From Solwaraspora sp. WMMD791 (lineage in GTDB: Bacteria; Actinomycetota; Actinomycetes; Mycobacteriales; Micromonosporaceae), in contig NZ_CP120737.1 of assembly GCF_029581195.1 (NCBI RefSeq), forward strand, positions 5,495,001 to 5,559,000: a stretch of DNA of 64,000 bases, in the 5' to 3' direction. How positions within the stretch are numbered: position 1 is the stretch's first letter; each line of letters starts with the position of its first letter. This document shows positions 26,510 to 35,115 of this stretch, in pieces. A model generated the notes under the pieces. That model did not search any database. It saw only the letters and a program-made list of their open reading frames with translations, and was not told where the DNA came from. The position numbers and the translations under genes are program-made.

Positions 26510-27580
26510 ATGGTGAGGTCCCCGACCGTCGTGGTCACCGGGACCAGCCGGTTCATCGGTGCCCGGGTCGCCGGTCGACTCGCCGCCGACCCCGGGGTCG
26601 GCCGGGTCATCGGCCTGGACCCCGCCCCGCCGGTGCCGGACTTCGCGGATCTGCTGCGCGACGTCGACCAGGTGCGCGCCGACGTCGGTGCGGCCGGTGG
26701 CATCATCGCCGACCTCGACGCACACGCCGTCGTGCACCTGGCCGTGGTCAGTGGCCCGGACCAGCAGCACGGCGGGCGCGCGGCGATGAAGGAGCAGAAC
26801 GTCATCGGCACGATGCAGCTGCTCGCCGCCTGTCAGCAGGCGTCGGGCCTGCGTAAGCTGGTGGTGCGCTCCTCGACGGCCGCGTACGGTGCCTCGTTCC
26901 GCGACCCGGCGGTCTTCACCGAGGAGACCGAGCCGCGCGAGGTGCCGCGCGGTGGCTTCGCCCGGGACATCCTCGACATCGAGTCGTACGTGCGGGGCTT
27001 CCGGCGGCGCCGCCCGGACGTCACCGCCACCGTGCTGCGCTTCGCGCCGTTCATCGGCGCGACCGCGGAGACGAGCCTGACCCGCTACTTCGCGCAACCT
27101 GTGGTGCCGACCATCTTCGGCCGGGATCCCCGGCTGCAGTTCGTGCATGTCGACGACGCCCTCGAAGTGCTGCACCGTGCGGTCGTCGAGGACCATCCCG
27201 GCACGTTCAACGTCGCCGGGCCGGGGGTGCTCACCCTGTCCCAGGCGATCCGGCGGGCCGGGCGGGTCGCCGTACCGGTGCTGGAGCCGGGCCTGGCCAC
27301 GGCGGTCGGCCTCACCCGTAGCGTCGGGGTGGGGCGGTACGGGTTCGACCAGATCGACCTCTTCGTCCACGGACGGGTGGTGGACACCAGCCGGTTGACC
27401 CGTGAGTTCGGCTTCACCCCACGGTCCACCGCCGAGGCGTTCGACGACTTCCGCCGGGCCCACCCGGCCGGCGCGATGCTCGACGCCGATCGGCTCGCCG
27501 TTGCCGAGCAGGCCATCCTCGACGGGTTCCGGCGGATTCGTCGCGGGCGCGCCGCCGGCACGGCGCAGGAGCTGATGTGA
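26510..27580 (+). CDS. NAD-dependent epimerase/dehydratase (GalE2-like extended SDR)
   Basis: This 356-aa extended SDR is at the position of M. tuberculosis galE2 (Rv0501). The dinucleotide site is VTGTSRFIGARVAG, a variant of TGxxGxxG in which the second Gly is replaced (TSRFIG). The usual YxxxK is not evident: a Tyr occurs in SSTAAYGASF and the later segment is DIESYVRGF. So it may not be a true UDP-galactose epimerase. FVHVDDALEVLHRA and FNVAGPGVLTL are typical late motifs. The ATG follows GTGAGGA; a six-codon minigene with a better ribosome site overlaps this start. The stop overlaps the acyltransferase start (GTGA). Confidence 0.88.
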   Translation: MVRSPTVVVTGTSRFIGARVAGRLAADPGVGRVIGLDPAPPVPDFADLLRDVDQVRADVGAAGGIIADLDAHAVVHLAVVSGPDQQHGGRAAMKEQNVIGTMQLLAACQQASGLRKLVVRSSTAAYGASFRDPAVFTEETEPREVPRGGFARDILDIESYVRGFRRRRPDVTATVLRFAPFIGATAETSLTRYFAQPVVPTIFGRDPRLQFVHVDDALEVLHRAVVEDHPGTFNVAGPGVLTLSQAIRRAGRVAVPVLEPGLATAVGLTRSVGVGRYGFDQIDLFVHGRVVDTSRLTREFGFTPRSTAEAFDDFRRAHPAGAMLDADRLAVAEQAILDGFRRIRRGRAAGTAQELM

Positions 27581-28494
27581 CGAATACTGACGTGACGGAG
27601 CATGACCGGGGTGGGAGCCGCGCCGACCAGCCGGCGGTGCCGGACCAGCCAGGGGACGTCTGGGACCAACGGGTCGCCGCCGGGTTGGCGTTCCTGCGCC
27701 GCCGACTGGCCGGCGACTACGAGGTGGACGAGTTCGGCTTCGACCCGCAGCTGACCGAGAGCGTCTTCCAGCCGGTGCTGCGGGCGCTGTACCGGGAGTG
27801 GTTCCGCACCGAGGTCTTCGGCGTCGAGCACCTGCCGGCCAAGGGCGCCGGGCTGGTCGTCGGCAACCACTCGGGCACCGTCGCGTTGGACGCGATGGTG
27901 CTGTCGGCGGTCCTGTACGACTCCCATCCCGAACGCCGGCATCTGCGACTGCTCAGCGCCGACCTGGTGTTCCGGCTGCCGTTCGTCTCGGAGCTGGCGC
28001 GCAAACTCGGCGGGACGATGGCCTGCAACCCGGACGCCGAACGGCTGCTGGTCGGTGGGGAACTCGTCGGCGTCTTCCCAGAGGGCTTCAAAGGTGTCGG
28101 GAAGCCCTTCTCGGAGCGCTACAAACTGCAACGGTTCGGCCGGGGCGGGTTCGTCGCGGCGGCGATCCGCACCGGTGCGCCGATCATCCCGGTGGCGATC
28201 GTCGGTGCCGAGGAGACCTATCCGCTGCTCGCCGACATCGCGCCGCTGGCCCGGCTGCTGCGGCTGCCGTACTTTCCGGTGACACCGACGTTTCCGTGGC
28301 TCGGACCGTTGGGGCTGGTGCCGTTGCCCAGCAAGTGGCTGATCGAGTTCTGTCCGCCGATCCCGACCGCCCAGTTCGCCGACTACGTCGACGACCCGTT
28401 GGTGGTGTTCAACCTGGCCGACCAGGTCCGGGAGACGATTCAGCAGGCGGTGCACCGTCTGCTGGAACGCCGGCCGGACCCGTTCGGCCGCTGA
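27577..28494 (+). CDS. Lysophospholipid acyltransferase family protein
   Basis: This 305-aa PlsC-type acyltransferase corresponds to Rv0502. The catalytic HX4D box is NHSGTVALDA, and the second block is VGVFPEGFKGVGKP, followed by FGRGGFVAAAIRTGAPIIPVAIVG. It transfers a fatty acyl chain to a lipid hydroxyl at the inner membrane face; the natural acceptor is unknown. The N-terminal 35 residues are polar and probably flexible. The GTG overlaps the epimerase stop by four bases, so both are made together. It ends six bases before a convergent gene. Confidence 0.93.
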   Translation: MTNTDVTEHDRGGSRADQPAVPDQPGDVWDQRVAAGLAFLRRRLAGDYEVDEFGFDPQLTESVFQPVLRALYREWFRTEVFGVEHLPAKGAGLVVGNHSGTVALDAMVLSAVLYDSHPERRHLRLLSADLVFRLPFVSELARKLGGTMACNPDAERLLVGGELVGVFPEGFKGVGKPFSERYKLQRFGRGGFVAAAIRTGAPIIPVAIVGAEETYPLLADIAPLARLLRLPYFPVTPTFPWLGPLGLVPLPSKWLIEFCPPIPTAQFADYVDDPLVVFNLADQVRETIQQAVHRLLERRPDPFGR

Positions 28495-28500
28495 CGCGGC

Positions 28501-29664
28501 TCAGTCGAGCAGGGTACGCAGATCCAGCACCTGCCAGCCGGCGGTCTCGTTGTCGCCGACCGACCACCAGAGCACGCCGCCGCGGCAGAGCACGATGCCG
28601 ACCTCGTCGGCGACCACGACCGCCTCGTCCCGCTGCAGGTCGTAGACGATCAACTGTTGGGCGTTGGTGAGCGCGTTCGGTGCCGCCGACAGCGACAGCA
28701 CCTCGAACCGGTCCAGCACGGCGACGTCGATGGTGCTGGCGGTGACCGTACCGTCGCCGATCCGCCGCCGGTCCGTACCGTCGGGGCGCATCAGGTCGAT
28801 GCGGCCCGGTCCGTCCGCTGCCAGCACCAGCACCCGACACCAGCTCGGCCCGCAGGTGACCAGCTCGGTCGGGCCGGCCGGGACGTCGGTGATCCGCCGC
28901 TGCTCCAGGTCACGGACCCGGATCGGGCCGGTCTCGCCGCTGCCGGCGCTGACCATCATCGGCCAGGCCGACAACGCCCAGGCCCCCGGATCGGTCCGCA
29001 CGTCGACCGCGCCGCCGGTCAACGGCACCGAGCGCAGTTCGGTCGCCGGCTCCGGGTCGGGCGCGACGGCGACCCAGTGCAGCCGACCGTCGTTGATCAC
29101 CATGTCGTACTGGGAGTTGAAGAAGACGACGTCGCCGGTGTCGGCGGTGAGCCGCCGGGGCGCGGCGTCGCCGGCCCATTCGGCGGCCCACATCTCGGTG
29201 CGGCCCTGCCCGTCGGCGTCGGCGACGGATTCGGACCAGGCCAGGGTGGGCCCGTCGACGGTGAAACCGCCGTACTGCGGGGTGGCGCTCAGCGGCAGTC
29301 GGCGCAGCTCACGGACGGCCTCGCCGGTGCGGACCACCAGCCGCAGCGCGGTGCCGTCCGGGCTGGGCGAGGTGCCGACCGAGGTGCCGCCGTCGAGGAA
29401 CAGCACCGGGCTGTACGCCGGCCCGTCCGGCAGGTTCGCCGACAACTCGACGACCTCGGCGTCCGGCCAGACCTCGGTCAACGTACGGAGCCGTTCCGGT
29501 TCGTCCGATGCCGTCGGTCCGGCCTGCGGCAGCGCGACCAGCAGTACGGCGGCCGCCAGCGCGGCGGCCAGGCCGGCGAGGTGCCAGGGGCGGGGTCGGC
29601 GGTGCCGCCCGGCCGGCTGGCTGGGCGCCCCGGTCGACTCGACCGGGCGTGCGGTGACCGTCAC
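28501..29664 (-). CDS. Membrane-anchored protein with TolB-like propeller (unknown)
   Basis: This 387-aa protein has a short basic cytoplasmic N-terminus, one membrane segment (about 28-48) and an extracytoplasmic region. That region contains repeated short blade-like units (GTSPSPDGTALRLVV, LDGGTSVG, WSVGDNETAGW), suggesting a six- or seven-bladed propeller. I do not recognise a named family. Two cysteines in VTCGPSWCRVL may form a disulfide. The GTG follows GGAAGG by nine bases. It lies 42 bases downstream of the HAD-phosphatase gene and may share its transcript. Confidence 0.8.
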   Translation of the reverse strand: MTVTARPVESTGAPSQPAGRHRRPRPWHLAGLAAALAAAVLLVALPQAGPTASDEPERLRTLTEVWPDAEVVELSANLPDGPAYSPVLFLDGGTSVGTSPSPDGTALRLVVRTGEAVRELRRLPLSATPQYGGFTVDGPTLAWSESVADADGQGRTEMWAAEWAGDAAPRRLTADTGDVVFFNSQYDMVINDGRLHWVAVAPDPEPATELRSVPLTGGAVDVRTDPGAWALSAWPMMVSAGSGETGPIRVRDLEQRRITDVPAGPTELVTCGPSWCRVLVLAADGPGRIDLMRPDGTDRRRIGDGTVTASTIDVAVLDRFEVLSLSAAPNALTNAQQLIVYDLQRDEAVVVADEVGIVLCRGGVLWWSVGDNETAGWQVLDLRTLLD

Positions 29665-29706
29665 CCGATGACCTTCCTGACGTCGTTGTTGTCGGTGCCG
29701 ACCGGA

Positions 29707-30582
29707 TCAACCGGACGCCCGGCGGCGGCGAAGGGCCAGGCCAGCCGTCACCGCGCCAGCCAGGAAACCGGCGGCGACCGTCGACGGTACCGCGATCCGC
29801 GCCGCCTTGCGACCGGTCCGGAAGTCGTGGACCTGCCAGCCGCGTTCCCGGGCCTGATGGCGCAGCGCGGTGTCCGGGTTGACGGCGACGGCGTGCCCGA
29901 CCGCCGACAGCATCGGCAGATCGTTGGCGGAGTCGCTGTAGGCGCTGCACCGGTGCAGGTCGAGCCCTTCGACGGTGGCGAGCTGGGCGAGCGCCTCGGC
30001 CTTGGCCGGTCCGTGCATCAGTTTGCCCACCAGCCGACCGGTGTAGGCGCCGTCGACGACCTCGGCGACGGTGCCGAGCGCACCGGTGAGCCCGAGCCGC
30101 TGGGCGATCACCCGACCGATCTCCACCGGTGTCGCGCTGACCAGCCACACCCGTTGGCCGGCGTCGAGGTGTCGTTGGGCCAGCGCCCGGCTGCCCGACC
30201 AGATGCGGGGGGCCATCAGCTCGTCGAAGATCTCCTCGGCCAGCCGCTCGACGTCGGTCACCCGCCAGCCGGTGACGAACGCCAGCGCCGCTTCCCGGGC
30301 CCGGGACAGGTCGCCGGCGTGTTCCGCGGCGAGCAGCCGGAACCGGGCCTGTCGCCAGGCGAACTGAGCGAGGTCGGTGGTGGTGAAGTAGTTGCGGGCG
30401 GCCAGGCCACGGGCCAGCCAGTAGATGGAGGCACCCCGCAGCATGGTGTTGTCGATGTCGAAGAAGGCTGCCGCGCGGGGGTGCGGTGTCGTCGGTGGGG
30501 TGCCGTCGGGTTCGGCGGTCGCCCATCCCGCGGTCCGGCCGGCGGCGTCGGTGCTGATGGTCAGCCTGCGGGTACGGCCCAC
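29707..30582 (-). CDS. HAD-IB family phosphatase (SerB1-like)
   Basis: This 291-aa HAD hydrolase is equivalent to M. tuberculosis SerB1 (Rv0505c). Motif I is AAFFDIDNTML (nucleophile Asp), motif II VWLVSATP, motif III lysine around GPAKAEALAQ and motif IV YSDSANDLPML. Phosphoserine or a similar small phosphomonoester is the usual substrate of subfamily IB, not proven here. The C-terminus carries a hydrophobic segment (VAAGFLAGAVTAGLAL) that may anchor it to the membrane, ending in an Arg-rich tail. The GTG start is the first in frame; the first 35 residues precede the catalytic domain and may be shorter in reality. Confidence 0.92.
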   Translation of the reverse strand: MGRTRRLTISTDAAGRTAGWATAEPDGTPPTTPHPRAAAFFDIDNTMLRGASIYWLARGLAARNYFTTTDLAQFAWRQARFRLLAAEHAGDLSRAREAALAFVTGWRVTDVERLAEEIFDELMAPRIWSGSRALAQRHLDAGQRVWLVSATPVEIGRVIAQRLGLTGALGTVAEVVDGAYTGRLVGKLMHGPAKAEALAQLATVEGLDLHRCSAYSDSANDLPMLSAVGHAVAVNPDTALRHQARERGWQVHDFRTGRKAARIAVPSTVAAGFLAGAVTAGLALRRRRASG

Positions 30583-30624
30583 GCCAACATCACTCCGTCC
30601 ATCACGGCTCCGGTCGCCCTCGAG

Positions 30625-30704
30625 CGAGGTTAGCCCGTAGGGCCGGGGAGACGAGGCCAGCCGGTAGGGCCAGGAGACGAGGTTAGCCCGTAGGGCCGGT
30701 GGAT
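30625..30704. repeat. Three 26-27 bp direct repeats upstream of HAD gene
   Basis: Three head-to-tail units, each containing GTAGGGCC and beginning CGAGG, fill the gap between rsbN and the HAD gene. They may be part of its promoter or leader. The rest of the gap (30583-30799) shows no gene. Confidence 0.7.
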
Positions 30705-30799
30705 TCCCGTCGCCGCATGCCGATCGGGGCCCGCGACCGCGCTGTCGTCAGGCCCCGATCTGGTCTCGTCGACCACCGTCGTGGTGGCTCAGCTGCCGT

Positions 30800-31945
30800 T
30801 CACCGGTCGGTGGGGTTGTCCTTGACCGCCGGGCGGGGAGTGTACGGCAGGGTCGGCTCGGCGTCGCCGACCTGCGGCTCGGCCAGGGTCGGCTGCTGCG
30901 GTGCGGACGACGGCTGGTCGGTCAGCGGCGACTGGCCGGCACCGGCGGCGGGCGCGATGCTGGTGCCGGTGACGTCGGTAGGCACCTCGGTGGCCGACGG
31001 GACCGCCTGCTGGATCCCGGCCCGGTTGCCGGGGTCGGTGGAACGCTGGTTGGGCTGGCAGGTGACCGGTAGCGGGCCGAGGATGTCGTAGCTGGTCACG
31101 GTCGCGGACGGGGCGCAGGTCAGCCCGTTGCGCAGGGCCTGGGTCCGGGCGCGTACCGAATCCAGCAACGTGACGGTGTCGGCTGCGCGGGTGGCGGTCG
31201 CGCTGGCACCGGAGGCAAGTTGGCGCAGCGCCCCTCGTTGGGCGGTGACGAAGGCGTCGATCGCATCCAACGGTGCCCGGTCGTGGTGTTCGGTGGCGGC
31301 GGTGGTGAGCAGGCGCACCCCGTGGCGGATCTGCTCGTCCATGTCGTCGAGTACGGCCGCGAACGCCGTCGGCTGGTCGTGCACGATCCGGGCTTCGGCC
31401 ATCCGTACCTCGGCGAATCCGAGGAAGAGCTGGCCACGGGTGGTGTCGGAGTGGGCCAGCGCCAGCTGGGCGCGTTCGGTGGATCGTTTCATCCCGTACA
31501 GGGTGTCGCCCGGCAGGGCCTGCTCGGTGGCCGCGGACATGCCGGAGACGGTGATGGCACCGGCGGCCACGGTGGCGATGATCACCGCGCGGGTCCGGGC
31601 CCGCCCGGCTGCCCGCCCGGCTGCACCCTTGGCGGTGCGGACCGCCGCCCAGGCAGGGCGGGACTGGCGGGGGAGCGGGAGCTCCGGGGCCGGTCGGGCG
31701 GTGACGCCGATGCCGTCGCGCTCGGCGGTCTCGATGAGCAACGAGCGCAGGTGGGCCCGGAAGTCCGGGTCGACGCCATCGACAGGTGACGCGGGTAGCT
31801 TGGCCATGCGCTGGCTGATGGCGGCGAGCCCGGCCAGTTCGTCGTCGCGCGGATCGCGGACGTGGTGCCGGCCGCCGGTGTCGGTACGGTCGAGAAGTTG
31901 TGCGAACCGCTCGGCGCGTCGGCGAAAGAGCGTGAGCTTACTCAT
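30800..31945 (-). CDS. rsbN: Anti-sigma factor RsbN (DUF5667)
   Basis: This 381-aa single-pass membrane protein inhibits the developmental sigma factor BldN. The N-terminal cytoplasmic part (1-110) would bind sigma. A membrane segment (about 120-137, AVIIATVAAGAITVSG) is followed by the DUF5667 region with ALPGDTLYGMKRSTERAQL and a long extracytoplasmic helical part. The C-terminal 80 residues are Pro/Thr/Gln-rich. The ATG has GGGAGG eight bases upstream; a GTG three codons earlier is less likely. Adjacency to bldN and domain order match the streptomycete bldN-rsbN pair. A BldN-type promoter lies upstream. Confidence 0.92.
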   Translation of the reverse strand: MSKLTLFRRRAERFAQLLDRTDTGGRHHVRDPRDDELAGLAAISQRMAKLPASPVDGVDPDFRAHLRSLLIETAERDGIGVTARPAPELPLPRQSRPAWAAVRTAKGAAGRAAGRARTRAVIIATVAAGAITVSGMSAATEQALPGDTLYGMKRSTERAQLALAHSDTTRGQLFLGFAEVRMAEARIVHDQPTAFAAVLDDMDEQIRHGVRLLTTAATEHHDRAPLDAIDAFVTAQRGALRQLASGASATATRAADTVTLLDSVRARTQALRNGLTCAPSATVTSYDILGPLPVTCQPNQRSTDPGNRAGIQQAVPSATEVPTDVTGTSIAPAAGAGQSPLTDQPSSAPQQPTLAEPQVGDAEPTLPYTPRPAVKDNPTDR

Positions 31946-32097
31946 CGCGGGCACCTCCCTTCGCAGGTCACGGCTGCGGCGGCGGTGTCACCGCCGTCCG
32001 GTGCGACCACGGCCGGGCGGGCTGGGGAGGTCACCCCGTGCGCCTGGCGCGGTGCCTGGTGGCTGGTGCCGCGATGGCGCCACCGGTCGCATCCCAA

Positions 32098-32126
32098 GAA
32101 ACGGCTGACTCGCCACTTGAGTTACG
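32098..32126 (-). promoter_or_regulatory. Predicted BldN-dependent promoter of rsbN
   Basis: On the minus strand CGTAAC (32126-32121) is followed after 17 bases by CGTTTC (32103-32098). The BldN consensus as I recall it is CGTAAC-N16/17-CGTTGA, so the -35 is perfect and the -10 matches four of six. It lies about 150 bases upstream of rsbN, giving a negative feedback loop. Confidence 0.6.
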
Positions 32127-32184
32127 GGTCGGTGGCGAGAATCATCACTGCCGGTAACCGATGTTGCTGGCTGTGTTTGACCCG

Positions 32185-33129
32185 TCACGCTTGGAAACCG
32201 TCAGGGAGAAGTCGGGCCAGGGCCCTTACCGCGCGGTACTGCAGAGCCTTGATCGCGCCTTCGTTCTTGCCCATCGCCCGTGCGGTCTCGGCGACCGAAA
32301 ATCCTTGCAGGAAGCGCAGAACGATGCACTCCTGCTGTTCGGGGTTGAGCTGCTTGACGGCGGTCAGCAGGGCGACGTTGGTGATGTGGTCGACGACTGC
32401 GGCCTCGGGGCTCCCTTCCGGCCCCCGATCCTCGCGCTCAGCATCCATAACGTCACCTGTAGTAACTTCCAGTCGGTACCGGCCCGACTTGAAGTGGTCC
32501 GCCACCAGGTTGCGGGCGATCGTCACCAGCCAGGCGCCGAGGTCCCGGCCCTGCCAGGTGAAGCTGCCGATCCGCTTGAGGGCGCGCAGAAAGGTGTCCG
32601 AGGTCAGGTCCTCGGCGAGCTGCCGGTTGCCGACCCGGAAGTAGATGAACCGGAACACGGTGTCGACGTACCGGTCGTAGATCAGCCCGAACGCCTCGGT
32701 CTCGCCCGCCTGGGCGCGCTCCACGAGCCCCCAGACCTCACGGGCGGGGTCGGACGGGTCCGGTCGGTCCGGATAGCCGCCGGGCGGCGTACCCCCGGAC
32801 CGGCCACCCTGGTCCGGGATGACCGGCAGGACCGTGGTCTCCGCCTCGTTGCCGTCCGGCTGGGTCGGCATCGTCGGCCGGGCCGGGGTGGCCACCGTGC
32901 CGCCGATCGGCATGGCGTTGCCGCCCGGCTGGTGCCGGCCGGCCACCTCGTTGGGGGTCGGGGTCCGTTGTTTGGCGCGGCGGGCGCCCCCGTCGCCGCG
33001 CATCGTGATGCTGAGCATGTCGTACATCGACTCGCGCAGCAGGGTGAGCCCTTCGACGAGGGCCACCTGGGCGGCGCGCACCTCGCGGCTGACCGCCGGT
33101 CGGGCCAGCGTGGGGGAGCAGACACTCAT
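32185..33129 (-). CDS. bldN: ECF sigma factor BldN
   Basis: This 314-aa extracytoplasmic-function sigma factor controls aerial development and surface-protein genes in streptomycetes. It has a long N-terminal extension (1-130) rich in Pro/Gly, as in pro-BldN, which is proteolytically removed in Streptomyces. Region 2 is LVERAQAGETEAFGLIYDRY, then FRFIYFRVGN, AEDLTSDTFLRALKRI and GAWLVTIARNLVADHFK. Region 4 is LNPEQQECIVLRFLQG, VAETARAMGKNEGAIKALQY. The ATG follows GGAGG by eight bases. rsbN follows after 239 bases. Identity in regions 2 and 4 looks very high, so the promoter specificity is probably conserved. Confidence 0.96.
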   Translation of the reverse strand: MSVCSPTLARPAVSREVRAAQVALVEGLTLLRESMYDMLSITMRGDGGARRAKQRTPTPNEVAGRHQPGGNAMPIGGTVATPARPTMPTQPDGNEAETTVLPVIPDQGGRSGGTPPGGYPDRPDPSDPAREVWGLVERAQAGETEAFGLIYDRYVDTVFRFIYFRVGNRQLAEDLTSDTFLRALKRIGSFTWQGRDLGAWLVTIARNLVADHFKSGRYRLEVTTGDVMDAEREDRGPEGSPEAAVVDHITNVALLTAVKQLNPEQQECIVLRFLQGFSVAETARAMGKNEGAIKALQYRAVRALARLLPDGFQA

Positions 33130-33487
33130 CGGGCGTCCTCCGTTCCTGCCCGTGGCGACCGGGCCAGCTGGTGGGCATGGGCACCTGGCTCGGTGAGATG
33201 GGTGCCGGCGACGGCGCGCACCGGTGCGGCGGCGGAACGCTCCGTCGACCGACACACCTCCCTGAGGTGGTGGTGCGGTGCGATAACGGGCACAGCGGCC
33301 TCCTCGGGCGCAGGGGTGGCGACTCACGGCAAAACGGGTGAGCCGACCCAAGGCGATGATAGGGCCAACGTCACCCACGCGTGTGGAGTCCGTTACACAA
33401 CGACAAAGTATTTCTGCGGGGCGGCGTGCCCATGTCGCACACGCTGTCCGCTGTCAGTTACCCGACGCAACGGTTGTCGGGAAGCGG
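33130..33487. other. Non-coding region between bldN and glutaredoxin gene
   Basis: A 370-base divergent intergenic stretch. On the minus strand CTATCAT near 33360 is a plausible bldN -10, implying a leader over 200 bases long, typical of a heavily regulated gene. At its right end a hairpin CGGGAAGC-GGTAC-GCTTCCCG (33478-33498) overlaps the glutaredoxin -10. I see no further gene or clear BldD box. Confidence 0.5.
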
Positions 33488-33493
33488 TACGCT
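33488..33493 (+). promoter_or_regulatory. -10 box for leaderless glutaredoxin gene
   Basis: TACGCT lies seven bases before the GTG and inside a small hairpin. Confidence 0.55.
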
Positions 33494-33500
33494 TCCCGGC

Positions 33501-33755
33501 GTGTCGCGCCCTACCCCACGCCTGACCCTGATCACCCGATCCGGCTGCCACCTGTGCGAGGTCGCGAGGGAAGCCATCGCCCGGGTCGCCGCCCAGACCG
33601 GTGACGAGTGGGTGGAGCTCGACGTCGACAGCGACATCGAGTTGGAGCGCGACTTCGGGGAGCGACTGCCGGTGGTGCTGCTCGACGACCGCGAGCACGG
33701 GTACTGGCGGGTCGAGGAGGACCGGCTCCTGGCCGATCTGCGCCGACCGGCCTGA
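33501..33755 (+). CDS. Glutaredoxin-like protein (CHLC)
   Basis: This 84-aa thioredoxin-fold protein has active-site motif SGCHLCEVAREA (Cys-His-Leu-Cys) and cis-proline in ERLPVVLLDD. It belongs to the DUF836/glutaredoxin-2 group found just before hemA in actinomycetes (M. tuberculosis Rv0508). In a mycothiol organism the reductant would be mycothiol or a thioredoxin reductase, not glutathione. No ribosome site is present, and the GTG follows TACGCT by seven bases, so a leaderless transcript is likely. Its conserved nearness to hem genes is unexplained. Confidence 0.93.
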   Translation: MSRPTPRLTLITRSGCHLCEVAREAIARVAAQTGDEWVELDVDSDIELERDFGERLPVVLLDDREHGYWRVEEDRLLADLRRPA

Positions 33756-33795
33756 GCCGGGAACGGTGCCGGCGCGCTCCGGTGCGCCGGCCCGG

Positions 33796-33801
33796 TATCG
33801 T
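33796..33801 (+). promoter_or_regulatory. -10 box for leaderless HAD gene
   Basis: TATCGT lies six bases before the GTG. Confidence 0.55.
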
Positions 33802-33807
33802 GCGGCC

Positions 33808-34461
33808 GTGGCCGCGACCGACACCCACCTGGTGTGGGACTGGAACGGAACCCTGCTCGACGACCTGTCGCTGGTGGTCACCTGCACCAACCGGGCGATC
33901 GCCACCGTCGACGGACCGGTGCTCACCGCAGAGCAGCACCGCGTCGCCTTCCGTCGCCCGGTCGCCGACTACTACGCCGACCTGCTCGGCCGGGCCGTCG
34001 ACGCCGAGGAGTTCAGCCGTCTGGACCGGATCTTTCACGACGCGTACCGGGCCGGGCTGACCAGCTGTGCCCTCGCCGAGGACGCCGAACGGGCGCTGCG
34101 TACCTGGCCGGGCAGCCAGTCCCTGCTCTCCATGTGGTTCCACGACGAGCTGGTGCCGTTGGTCGAGACGTACGGCCTGACCCCGACCTTCCGCCGGATC
34201 GACGGACTGCGCGGCGCGGTCGGCGGCGACCGTAAGGCCGCACACCTCGCCCGGCACCTGGCGGAGCTGGGCGTGGCGCCGGCCGACACGGTCCTGATCG
34301 GCGATTCGATCGACGACGCGGACGCCGCCGAGGACGTCGGTGCAACATGCATCCTGTACGCCGGTGGCTTCACCGACCCGGACCGGCTGCGGGCCCGGGG
34401 GGTGCCGGTGGCCCGGACGCTGACCGAGGCCGTCGCCCTGGCGGGTCAGCCGCGCAGGTAG
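33808..34461 (+). CDS. HAD-superfamily hydrolase (Gph/PGP-like)
   Basis: This 217-aa haloacid-dehalogenase-type phosphatase has motif I LVWDWNGTLLDD with the nucleophile and acid aspartates, helical cap domain (about 20-85), motif II SLLSMWFH, lysine in GGDRKAAHL and motif IV LIGDSIDDADAAEDVGA. It resembles phosphoglycolate phosphatases, but the substrate is unknown. The GTG lies six bases after TATCGT. Its last 16 bases overlap the end of the convergent response-regulator gene. Confidence 0.9.
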   Translation: MAATDTHLVWDWNGTLLDDLSLVVTCTNRAIATVDGPVLTAEQHRVAFRRPVADYYADLLGRAVDAEEFSRLDRIFHDAYRAGLTSCALAEDAERALRTWPGSQSLLSMWFHDELVPLVETYGLTPTFRRIDGLRGAVGGDRKAAHLARHLAELGVAPADTVLIGDSIDDADAAEDVGATCILYAGGFTDPDRLRARGVPVARTLTEAVALAGQPRR

Positions 34462-35099
34462 GCCAGCACCGCGAGCACCCGGCGGTGCTGCTCGGTGTCC
34501 GGCGGCAGCCGCAGCTTGCCGAAGATGTTGTTGACGTGCTTCTCGACCGCCCCGTCGGTGACCACCAGTTGACGAGCGATCGCGCCGTTGGAACGCCCCT
34601 GCGCCATCAACCCGAGCACTTCGTGCTCGCGCGGGGTCAGCGTGCGCAGCGGGTCGTCGCGCCGCCGTCGCGCCAGCAACTGGCCGACCACCTCCGGATC
34701 CAGCACGGTGCCCCCGGCCGCCACCCGGGCCAGCGCGTCGAGGAACTCGGCGATCGCGGCGACCCGGTCCTTGAGCAGGTAACCGACCGCGCCGGCCCGA
34801 TCGGCGAGCAGGTCGTCGGCGTAGGAGACCTCGACGTACTGGGACAGCATCAGCACCGGCGTGCCGGGCAGCTCCCGCCGGATGGCCACGGCGGCCCGCA
34901 GGCCCTCGTCGGTGTGCGACGGTGGCATCCGTACGTCGATGATCGAGACGTCCGGACGTAGCGTGCCCACCGCCGCCACCAGGGCCGGGCCGTCGCCGAC
35001 CGCCGCCACCACCTGGTGGCCGTGCTCGGTGAGCAGCCGGACCAGACCCTCCCGCAGCAGCACCGAGTCGTCCGCTATCGCCACCCGCATGGATGACAT
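34446..35099 (-). CDS. NarL/LuxR-type response regulator
   Basis: This response regulator of about 217 aa has a receiver domain (MRVAIADDSVLLREG, phospho-acceptor in SIIDVRMPP, lysine in YLLKDR) and a C-terminal LuxR HTH (LTPREHEVLGLMAQGRSNGAI, then VEKHVNNIFGKL). It pairs with the HisKA_3 kinase whose stop is 16 bases upstream. Three starts are possible (GTG, ATG, ATG within seven codons); the middle one is used. The regulated process is unknown. This family commonly controls stress or antibiotic genes in actinomycetes. Confidence 0.93.
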   Translation of the reverse strand: MSSMRVAIADDSVLLREGLVRLLTEHGHQVVAAVGDGPALVAAVGTLRPDVSIIDVRMPPSHTDEGLRAAVAIRRELPGTPVLMLSQYVEVSYADDLLADRAGAVGYLLKDRVAAIAEFLDALARVAAGGTVLDPEVVGQLLARRRRDDPLRTLTPREHEVLGLMAQGRSNGAIARQLVVTDGAVEKHVNNIFGKLRLPPDTEQHRRVLAVLAYLRG

Positions 35100-35115
35100 G
35101 TCTACCACCGGCCGG

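Noticed and set aside
33478-33498. Hairpin CGGGAAGC-GGTAC-GCTTCCCG as a terminator
   Set aside because: It overlaps the glutaredoxin -10 and lies upstream of both divergent genes, so termination makes no sense; an operator is possible but unproven.
33381-33500. Longer glutaredoxin reading from 33381
   Set aside because: The extra 40 residues have no similarity to the family and the GTG at 33501 has a leaderless -10 at seven bases.
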